Below are positions 31,442-37,253 of a stretch of DNA of 37,253 nucleotides, piece after piece. The position numbers and the translations under genes were made by a program. The notes beneath the pieces were generated by a model. That model saw only the letters and a list, made by a program, of their open reading frames with translations. It was not told the DNA's origin and searched no databases. Each line of letters begins with the position of its first letter. The stretch's first letter is position 1. The DNA is from Microcaldota archaeon (GTDB taxonomy: Archaea > Micrarchaeota > Micrarchaeia > Micrarchaeales > Micrarchaeaceae), in contig JAJYYC010000002.1 in NCBI GenBank assembly GCA_021801385.1, forward strand, positions 109,238-146,490, written 5' to 3'.

Positions 31442-32587
31442 TCACGCAAAACAAGAGAATGCGCCTGCTGCGGGGTATGGATTTCCTTCATTCCATGAAC
31501 CTATACCATCTACAGATAGGTTGGCATAGTATGTGGCATCTGTATATTTATTATTACTAAAGTTATTTCCGCCGATGCAGTAGACGAGCCCGCCATCTAC
31601 CACACAAGAAATCCCACCCAGCGGGTCCGGATACTGCGTGGTATTAGCCCATCTACCTATGCCTTTTCCAGAAAGTGGGGCATAATACGCGGCAGTCACA
31701 CTGGTTCCGCTAACGGTATCAACGCCTCCAACACAATATATGTATCCTGAATTGACGAAACACGACTGGGCATCAACAGGTATTGGATAATTTGTGGTGG
31801 TCGTCCAATTACCAATTCCATCTTGTGTAAGTTTCGCATAATATGAGAAATTAATGCTGGAAAGTGTATAATTGTCAAATCCTCCTGTGCAATATATGTA
31901 TCCCTCATAGGCAACGCAAGAGAGCGAATCTACTGGGAACGGATATGGAGTCGATTCAACCCAGACGCCCACTCCAGGTGAAGAAGCATTATGATAAAAC
32001 GTCTCATTCGTATCAACAAAACCCCCTCCCCAACCGCCAACGCAGTATGTTGTGTTGTATTCAGAAACGCACGAGCTGTATGCGGACAAGATTGGATAAC
32101 CAACCCCAATATTCCAGGTCACCCCCGTGTCAGAAGGCTTTGTGTAATAAATCGTTTTTGCACCCCAAGAAGAGGACTGATATTCTCCCCCGATACAATA
32201 CACATAGCCCGAATTGGTTATACACGTAGGATTCAATATTACGGCAGGATAATCCTCCGTTGGCTTCCAATTACCAACACCATTAACAGTGATGGGTGCA
32301 TAATTACTTAGCACGCCTGGCTTTTTTAATGAAAGATCCATGAAGGGCCGTTTTGTGTTTGCGTTTGTTGTACAATAGATATACCCTATGACGTTAGATG
32401 TGGTTACGGAACCATTGGCGGTTGTTAATGTTGTTTCAGCAGCAACATGCGGAACAGCCAATTGATACACAATCATCGTAGCAATTCCTATGGCAAGAAC
32501 AATCGCCACAACAACCACGATAAGCATCGTATTTTTATGCAACTGTTTTTCTGGGATCTCTGTACTGCCTGTTCCCTTCTCATCCAC
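31442..32587 (-). CDS. Membrane-anchored six-bladed kelch-like propeller
   Basis: A 381-residue surface protein from GTG at 32587. Residues about 20-43 are a hydrophobic anchor; the rest is five full kelch-like repeats with a 51-52 residue period, each reading S-C-x8-Y-C-x-G-G (Cys pairs 122/131, 173/182, 224/233, 276/285, 328/337), plus an N-terminal half unit with Cys72 (GYIYC) and a C-terminal half unit with Cys379 (FSCFA). Combined, these halves make a sixth blade, closing the ring. All 12 cysteines fit this scheme, suggesting one disulfide per blade. About ten N-x-S/T sites are present. The stop comes two residues after Cys379. It follows the aminotransferase by 4 bases. Confidence 0.85.
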   Translation of the reverse strand: MDEKGTGSTEIPEKQLHKNTMLIVVVVAIVLAIGIATMIVYQLAVPHVAAETTLTTANGSVTTSNVIGYIYCTTNANTKRPFMDLSLKKPGVLSNYAPITVNGVGNWKPTEDYPAVILNPTCITNSGYVYCIGGEYQSSSWGAKTIYYTKPSDTGVTWNIGVGYPILSAYSSCVSEYNTTYCVGGWGGGFVDTNETFYHNASSPGVGVWVESTPYPFPVDSLSCVAYEGYIYCTGGFDNYTLSSINFSYYAKLTQDGIGNWTTTTNYPIPVDAQSCFVNSGYIYCVGGVDTVSGTSVTAAYYAPLSGKGIGRWANTTQYPDPLGGISCVVDGGLVYCIGGNNFSNNKYTDATYYANLSVDGIGSWNEGNPYPAAGAFSCFA

Positions 32588-32591
32588 AAAA

Positions 32592-33902
32592 TCACACGGT
32601 TTTCCTTATCGCAGATTCCAATATATCAAGGCCTTTCTCCAGAGATGACTTTGCTATATTAAGCGGCGGTAAGATTCTCACCGATGAATCTCCACAGCCA
32701 AGCGCAAGCAGCCCATTGTCAAGCGCGGTTTTAAGTATCGCATCCCTGCTTTTCGGGTCAGGGATTTTCGTCTTCTTGTCCTTCACTATCTCAATCGCGA
32801 GCATCATCCCTATTCCGCGCGCATCGCCGACAATCTCGTAATCATTCCTCATCTCTTGGAGACGTTTCATCGCGACTCTGCCTTTTTCCTTTACTTCCAT
32901 CTCTATTTTTCGCTTGTTCTTTGAAACGTGCTTTAACTGCTCGTATGCCCCGGCAACTATCGCAAGATTACCTGCAAATGTACCGGAATGCTTCCCCTGC
33001 GGCATGTCACTCAACTTGCTATTTGCTATTGTTGCCGCCATCGGCATGCCCGCGCCTATAGATTTTGCCATGGTGTATATGTCTGCCTTTACTCCGAAGT
33101 TGTCCAGCGCAAGGAACTTTCCCGTTCTCATGTATCCAGCCTGAATCTCGTCAGATACCAGTAATATTTCGTTATCGTCAGCAAGCTCCCTGAGCCCCTT
33201 CACAAAGCTTTTCGGCGGAACAATGTAGCCTCCTTCGCCTTGTATCGGCTCAAAGAATATCGCAGCAATCTCGCCTGCCGCAGCCTCTCTTTTGAGTATG
33301 TGGTCTCTCATGTAGTCAATGTGCGCTCTTCCGCACTCTTCAGGATCGTCATCATGCCCAAAAATGCACCTGTAAGGGTTCGGATATGGTGCATGTATCA
33401 CCTCCGAGAATGGGCCGAGATGGGCGCGCTGGACCACCTTAGACGAGGTAAGCGAAAGCGATCCAAGGCTCCTGCCGTGGAAGGCCCCGTAGAATCCTAT
33501 AAGGTAATGTTTCCTGGTGTTGTATCGTGCGATCTTTATCGCGTCCTCGTTGGCCTCAGTACCTGAATTTGAAAGGAATATCTTGCCGAACCCTGCCGGA
33601 AACTGCTTAATAAACAGCTCGGCAAAATCGACCGGCAGCTCGGAGTAGTAGTCTGTGAACGCAGCATGCATGAGCTTGTCCATCTGCCTCTTTATCGCAT
33701 TTCTTACCGAAATCGAGCTGTTTATCCCGAAGTTGTAGACGCCCACGAAGCTCGAAAAATCGATAACCCTGTTTCCGTCTATATCATAGACAAAATCTCC
33801 ATCGCCTCTTTCCGCAACAAAATTGTACGGCTCCCTGGTCGTTGTCATGAACACCTTTCTGTCCCTTTCGATAACCCGTTCAGATTTTTCAGTCTTTCTC
33901 AT
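32592..33902 (-). CDS. Class III PLP aminotransferase (GabT/ornithine-aminotransferase type)
   Basis: A 436-residue fold-type I PLP enzyme. Landmarks are the phosphate-binding SNSGTEAN (111-118), FHGRSLGSLS (141-150), FEPIQGEGG (217-225), the cofactor aspartate in LLVSDEIQAGY (Asp251) and the Schiff-base Lys280 in YTMAKSIGAGMP. Homologs use 4-aminobutyrate, ornithine, lysine or act as broad amino-acid racemases, and sequence does not choose among them. The start lies 14 bases inside the acdA gene, and the kelch gene follows after 4 bases, so it is cotranscribed with the acyl-CoA synthetase; a link to amino-acid fermentation with ATP gain is plausible. Confidence 0.9.
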   Translation of the reverse strand: MRKTEKSERVIERDRKVFMTTTREPYNFVAERGDGDFVYDIDGNRVIDFSSFVGVYNFGINSSISVRNAIKRQMDKLMHAAFTDYYSELPVDFAELFIKQFPAGFGKIFLSNSGTEANEDAIKIARYNTRKHYLIGFYGAFHGRSLGSLSLTSSKVVQRAHLGPFSEVIHAPYPNPYRCIFGHDDDPEECGRAHIDYMRDHILKREAAAGEIAAIFFEPIQGEGGYIVPPKSFVKGLRELADDNEILLVSDEIQAGYMRTGKFLALDNFGVKADIYTMAKSIGAGMPMAATIANSKLSDMPQGKHSGTFAGNLAIVAGAYEQLKHVSKNKRKIEMEVKEKGRVAMKRLQEMRNDYEIVGDARGIGMMLAIEIVKDKKTKIPDPKSRDAILKTALDNGLLALGCGDSSVRILPPLNIAKSSLEKGLDILESAIRKTV

Positions 33903-35277
33903 GCTTATACCTCGAATACCTTACCAGTGCCGCTATGGATTCGGCCGCATCTCCCGGGGAGTCATAGACCGGCACGCCGCCGCTCTCGATCATCGCCTTA
34001 TGGGCCTTTGTGTATGTCCCTCCCATGCTCACCACCACAAGCGGTTTTTTCATCGTGGTTCCGTAGTGTATAAGGGTCGCCGCAACCCTTGAGTCAGCCC
34101 CTGGTGTCTGAAAGAGCGATATCGCCATCACCGCATCGACGTTCTCATCCTTCGATATCAGTTCAAGCGCCCCCGCGAACCTAACGTCGTCCGCATCCCC
34201 CGCCATGTCCAAAGGCAACCTGATGTTGACTATGGGCGGCATTATTTTTCTGAGCGCCTTTTTCGTTGCATCGGAAAGCTCTGCCATCACTAACCCGTTG
34301 TTATAGAGCGCGTCTGTCGCCAGTACCCCAGTCCCTCCTCCGTTTGTTATTACTGCGACCCTGCTGCCCTGGGTGAGCGGCTGGGTGTCAAATATCTTCG
34401 CAAAATTGAGCATGTCCCTTATGTCCTTCGCTTCTATGAGCCCGAACTGCCTAAAAACCGCGCTGTATGCCTCTGCGCTTCCTGCCATCGATGCGGTGTG
34501 CGAATGCGCCGCTGCGGATCCCGCCACTGTCATTCCACCCTTTATTACCACAACAGGCTTTTTCTTTGAGGCTCTCTTCGCAACCTCAACGAACTCCTTG
34601 CCCCTCTTTACTCCTTCAATGTAGAATACAACGACCTTAGTGGCCTCATCGTCAGCTAAGAAGTTTAATATGTCCGCTTCATCAACCACCGCTGCGTTTC
34701 CATAAGAGAAGAATCGCGCCAGCCCGAAACCCTCATTGTTTATCATGTCGAGCACCGAACTGCCAACCGCTCCGCTCTGCGCCGCAAAGCTAACCCCTCC
34801 AACACCAGGCTTGTCTATCTTATATGTGGGGAGGAAGAGCGTGTCTACACGCGATCTCGGGTCTGTAACGCCCAGGCAGTTAGGGCCTATCACAGGCATA
34901 TTATATTTTCTGGCGGTGCGCACGAGCTGGTCCTGCAGGTCGTTTAGTCCCACCTCTGCAAAACCGCCGCTTACAACCACAGCGCCCTTCACCTTGGCCC
35001 TTCCGCATTCGTCCAGCGCTTTTGGGACAGCCATCGCCGGTATCGCTATAATCGCCAGATCAATATTTCCTGGTATGTCAAGCACGCTGCGATACGATTT
35101 AAGCCCCATTATCGTTCCGGTGCTGTTTATGTTTACGGGATATATCTCCCCCGGGAAGCCAGAGTCTATGTTGTTCTTTAGGATTACATTGCCAACCTTC
35201 TGCGGATTATCTGACGCACCTATGATCGCTATAGATTTCGGGCTTACTATCGGTTTAAGATCCATGAATTTGCTCAT
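33889..35277 (-). CDS. acdA: ADP-forming acetyl/acyl-CoA synthetase, alpha subunit
   Basis: Makes ATP from ADP, phosphate and an acyl-CoA, a route typical of fermenting Archaea. The 462 residues comprise a CoA-binding Rossmann domain (IAIIGASDNPQKVGN, residues 16-30), a second domain with VIGPNCLGV and FAAQSGAVG, and the ligase region with HSHTASMAGS (258-267), where His260 lies close to the phospho-histidine position (His257) known for the Pyrococcus enzyme, and VITNGGGTGVLATD. Alpha and beta are separate polypeptides here, as in thermococci. The start overlaps the beta-subunit stop (ATGA). Confidence 0.93.
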   Translation of the reverse strand: MSKFMDLKPIVSPKSIAIIGASDNPQKVGNVILKNNIDSGFPGEIYPVNINSTGTIMGLKSYRSVLDIPGNIDLAIIAIPAMAVPKALDECGRAKVKGAVVVSGGFAEVGLNDLQDQLVRTARKYNMPVIGPNCLGVTDPRSRVDTLFLPTYKIDKPGVGGVSFAAQSGAVGSSVLDMINNEGFGLARFFSYGNAAVVDEADILNFLADDEATKVVVFYIEGVKRGKEFVEVAKRASKKKPVVVIKGGMTVAGSAAAHSHTASMAGSAEAYSAVFRQFGLIEAKDIRDMLNFAKIFDTQPLTQGSRVAVITNGGGTGVLATDALYNNGLVMAELSDATKKALRKIMPPIVNIRLPLDMAGDADDVRFAGALELISKDENVDAVMAISLFQTPGADSRVAATLIHYGTTMKKPLVVVSMGGTYTKAHKAMIESGGVPVYDSPGDAAESIAALVRYSRYKHEKD

Positions 35278-35885
35278 TCTATCATCCTAAGATCTACGGC
35301 ATCATATGTACCGTCATGGAGTATCACGGGGTTAAGGTCAAGCTCGTTTATCTGCGTTTCGCTGTACATCTTAGAGACCTTAATAATAAGGCCAGCAAGA
35401 AGACTCTTAGATTTTTCATCAGGAGCAACAATCGCACACGAACGTAGCTGTTCAACCATATCTAGCGCATCGCGGTTAGACACAGGGCAGAGCCTTAATG
35501 AGAAATCCTTGAACGCCTCGACATATATGCCGCCAAGGCCTATCAGGACCATCTTCCCGAACTGCGCGTCGCTCTTGCCGCCAAGTATGATCTCAGTGCC
35601 GCCAATCATCTCCTGTGCTAGCATTTTGTATGCACCATATTTTTTCGCTCTTGCTGAAACTAATTTGAACGCATCGCTTATCATGCCCGCGTCCAATTCT
35701 ACTGCGACAAGCCCGCTCTTTGATTTGTGTGCCGGTATGTTCGGTATCGCCTTCAGCACTATCCTTGAGTTTCCGGCAAAGCGCTTTGCCGCTTCTGCGC
35801 TATCCACATATTCTGATCTCACGGTGCGTATACCGTATTTTTTCGCTATCTTTTCCGCGCTCTTATAATCAAGTTGGCGTGTCAG
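35274..35885 (-). CDS. acdB: ADP-forming acetyl/acyl-CoA synthetase, beta subunit (ATP-grasp; CTG start proposed)
   Basis: The ATP-grasp partner of AcdA. Family features are RIVLKAIPNIPAHKSKSG, MLAQEMIGGTEIILGGKSD, VLIGLGGIYVEAFKDFSLRL and INELDLNPVIL. The first canonical start (GTG at 35822) gives 182 residues and removes the conserved opening; the open frame upstream encodes LDYKSAEKIAKKYGIRTV, the usual first helix and 'YGI' strand. The only sensible initiator there is CTG at 35885-35883, which overlaps the preceding stop as CTGA, exactly like the ATGA overlaps of its neighbours. That gives 203 residues. No ATG, GTG or TTG is available in this stretch. Confidence 0.88.
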   Translation of the reverse strand: MTRQLDYKSAEKIAKKYGIRTVRSEYVDSAEAAKRFAGNSRIVLKAIPNIPAHKSKSGLVAVELDAGMISDAFKLVSARAKKYGAYKMLAQEMIGGTEIILGGKSDAQFGKMVLIGLGGIYVEAFKDFSLRLCPVSNRDALDMVEQLRSCAIVAPDEKSKSLLAGLIIKVSKMYSETQINELDLNPVILHDGTYDAVDLRMIE

Positions 35886-36544
35886 ATTATCCCCTTCAAC
35901 AACAGTATTACTATTATCAAAAGTGCGATGAGCGAAGCGGAGAGTATCAGAATCCTCTTCTTCTGCTCTCTCTTCATTGATGCCTCGAGCAGCTTCAGTT
36001 CGAGCTCAACTTCTGTGTGCTGTGCGGTTGGGTCTGATGCATTTGGCGTGCTCGCAGCCTGCGTTGTTGCAACCTGAGACTGCTGCGTCATCACACTTGC
36101 GGAGTTGAAGCCCTTTTCCGTGAGATATAAACTCATGTTTGCGTTCGCAAGATCATATGATACGAAACCCTGTGTTGTGAGCTTGAACAGGTGCATCGCC
36201 AGATCCCTTTGCGTAACATTTACGCTGCTGTTTAGTTCCGAGAGGCCTCTCTTGCCCTTAGCTAGCTGCCCTAATATGCTATTATCGAGCGCATCGAGCT
36301 GTTCGGTCGCCTTCTGGTTAGCGATAGCGATGAGACCTGTGCCCTGCTCTGTGATCTTAAGAGCGCTCTGCCCAGGCATCGTGGTCACAAATTCGACCAA
36401 CCCTTTGAGTTTCAGACCTGCAAGAATACTAGATGCGTCAAAGAACGTGGAATTTATGGTGCCGCCGAACCGTTCGACCGTTGAATCAGGGCCTATTTTG
36501 GATAATGCGACCAGATCTATAAACGTAATCGAAGTGTCATCCAT
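35882..36544 (-). CDS. Membrane-anchored tandem winged-helix protein
   Basis: A 220-residue protein from ATG at 36544; an ATG-less longer frame back to 36688 would run into the neighbouring promoter and start and has no recognisable content. Two winged-helix-like domains are seen: about residues 6-76 (SSILAGLKLKGLVEFVTTMPG with LKITEQGTG) and 86-148 (ILGQLAKGKRGLSELNSSVNVTQRDLAMHLFKLTTQGFVSYD, then LYLTEKG). A Ser/Thr/Gln/Ala linker (149-175), a charged helix and a basic patch lead to a C-terminal membrane span (about 198-217). A DNA-binding protein tethered to the membrane is a reasonable reading. It is the first gene of the ACD run and overlaps acdB. Confidence 0.72.
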   Translation of the reverse strand: MDDTSITFIDLVALSKIGPDSTVERFGGTINSTFFDASSILAGLKLKGLVEFVTTMPGQSALKITEQGTGLIAIANQKATEQLDALDNSILGQLAKGKRGLSELNSSVNVTQRDLAMHLFKLTTQGFVSYDLANANMSLYLTEKGFNSASVMTQQSQVATTQAASTPNASDPTAQHTEVELELKLLEASMKREQKKRILILSASLIALLIIVILLLKGII

Positions 36545-36660
36545 TGGCGCACCGGTAGAAGTTATACACGCAGCAAATCTATTTATCTGTTTATGGTCTT
36601 TCCAACCTCCTATGCTATATCTTTTTCCGCCTAATTGTAGTGACCAGTAGTTGGTGTTAG
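36545..36660. promoter_or_regulatory. Divergent promoter region
   Basis: This 116-base gap separates the start of the winged-helix/ACD transcript (minus) from the beta-CASP nuclease gene (plus). AT-rich boxes include GATAAATAG (minus strand, 36587-36579) for the leftward genes and CTATATCTT (36614-36622) for the rightward gene. No palindrome of note is visible. Confidence 0.4.
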
Positions 36661-37253
36661 ATGCAGTTGAAATTCTTTGGCGGTGCACAGGAGGTAGGCA
36701 GGTCTTCGATTTTACTCAAGGAGGAGTCCTCCCTGATAATGGATTATGGCATAAAAGTTGGCACATCAAGCCCTGACTTTCCTATCGACATACCCAAAGC
36801 GGATGCGCTGCTGTTAAGCCATGCGCACATAGACCACAGCGGAGCGGTACCGATGCTTTATGATGACACCTACCTTCCCGCATTTGGTACTGCGCCGACT
36901 CTTGAGTTATCGGAGCTTCTGCTCAACGATTCGCTAAAGGTTGCGCGAAAGGAGCATCTACCCGAGCGGTTCTACAAGCGCCAGATATCAAGCTTTTCAA
37001 ATCGTTATCTGAGCATGGGGTACGAAAAGAGGTTCGACTTCGCGGAGTTCGGAATAACGATGCATGATGCGGGACATATACCTGGGAGTGCCGCATTCGA
37101 GATAGAATGCAACAATGGATCAAGACCAAGGCGCATTGTATATACGGGTGACTTCAAGATGGAATCACAGACACTTCAGAACGGCGCGGTCCCAATCAAA
37201 TGCGACACGCTCATAATGGAGTCAACATATGCGCTGCGCGGCCATCCGGACAG
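36661..37253 (+). CDS. Beta-CASP metallo-beta-lactamase ribonuclease (aCPSF2-like, N-terminal part)
   Basis: The first 197 codons of a protein that leaves the window. The chain starts directly with the metallo-beta-lactamase fold: MQLKFFGGAQEVGRSS, MDYGIK (motif 1 aspartate), LLLSHAHIDHSGAVP with the HxHxDH zinc site at residues 54-59, MHDAGHIPGSAAFEI (motif 3 histidine), VYTGDFKMES (motif 4) and MESTYALRGHP (beta-CASP entry). The absence of N-terminal KH domains separates it from aCPSF1 and suits aCPSF2 or a related mRNA 3'-end processing nuclease. The promoter region is shared with the divergent winged-helix gene. Confidence 0.9.
   Translation, partial: MQLKFFGGAQEVGRSSILLKEESSLIMDYGIKVGTSSPDFPIDIPKADALLLSHAHIDHSGAVPMLYDDTYLPAFGTAPTLELSELLLNDSLKVARKEHLPERFYKRQISSFSNRYLSMGYEKRFDFAEFGITMHDAGHIPGSAAFEIECNNGSRPRRIVYTGDFKMESQTLQNGAVPIKCDTLIMESTYALRGHPD

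Noticed and set aside
31864-32311. Two overlapping plus-strand frames opposite the kelch gene
   Set aside because: They are shadows of the repetitive kelch sequence; the minus-strand frame shows regular repeats and cysteine spacing that could not arise by chance.
36545-36688. 48-residue N-terminal extension of the winged-helix membrane protein
   Set aside because: It would cross the whole divergent promoter region and overlap the start of the beta-CASP gene; the ATG at 36544 directly precedes the first winged helix.
1-37253. CRISPR array, insertion sequence, prophage or toxin-antitoxin pair
   Set aside because: No regularly spaced direct repeats, transposase, integrase, phage structural gene or recognisable toxin/antitoxin pair was seen in the translated frames.

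Overview
The window is a gene-dense piece of an archaeal chromosome. Evidence for Archaea is the S10 ribosomal-protein order L3-L4-L23-L2-S19-L22, archaeal/eukaryotic proteins (eL15, eL42, aIF2-alpha, TFE, Pcc1, GINS, RadA, translin, Lhr-type helicase, DtdA, beta-CASP nuclease), CCA-less tRNA genes and TATA-like boxes at near-leaderless distances. A 387-residue three-unit tRNA-splicing endonuclease, bacterial-type GyrBA and short intergenic gaps point to a DPANN archaeon of the Micrarchaeota (ARMAN-2/Micrarchaeum-like). That placement is an inference from gene content; no marker phylogeny could be run.

Layout. 1-3270 (minus): first six genes of the S10 cluster. 3438-5022 (minus): eL15, a TFE with a lysine-rich N-terminal extension, and a Pcc1-like KEOPS subunit. 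5107-8242 (plus): a nucleotidyltransferase, initiator tRNA-Met, a 119-bp element bounded by 19-bp inverted repeats, then GINS - eL42 - aIF2-alpha - PAC2 and tRNA-Gly. 8344-9632: a membrane protein and a TraB-like protein. 9819-12541: phosphoglycerate mutase and enolase, which are consecutive glycolytic enzymes, encoded tail to tail with overlapping stop codons. 12693-15838 (plus): RadA, splicing endonuclease and an HD hydrolase. 15870-18260 (minus): tRNA-Lys, VKOR, a cyclic-2,3-diphosphoglycerate-synthetase-like protein and a pentapeptide-repeat protein. 18520-23976 (plus): gyrB, gyrA, a kinase-fold protein and a possible 43-residue membrane peptide. 24028-27632 (minus): tRNA-Arg, an Lhr-type helicase and DtdA. 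27730-31436 (plus): GlyRS, an OGG-type glycosylase, translin and a LURP-one-like protein. 31442-36544 (minus): a compact five-gene run made of a membrane-anchored tandem winged-helix protein, both subunits of ADP-forming acyl-CoA synthetase, a class III aminotransferase and a cell-surface kelch propeller. 36661-end: start of a beta-CASP ribonuclease. No gene-free stretch exceeds 300 bases; the longest is the 259-base gap in front of gyrB.

Most of the window is core information processing and central metabolism. The least ordinary parts are these: two genes whose homology extends past every canonical start codon (the helicase and the ACD beta subunit); a pentapeptide-repeat gene divergent from gyrase; the five-gene run ending in a kelch protein whose twelve cysteines form a regular pattern that appears to lock each of six blades; and several inverted-repeat elements in promoter regions. 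No CRISPR array, insertion sequence or rRNA gene is visible.
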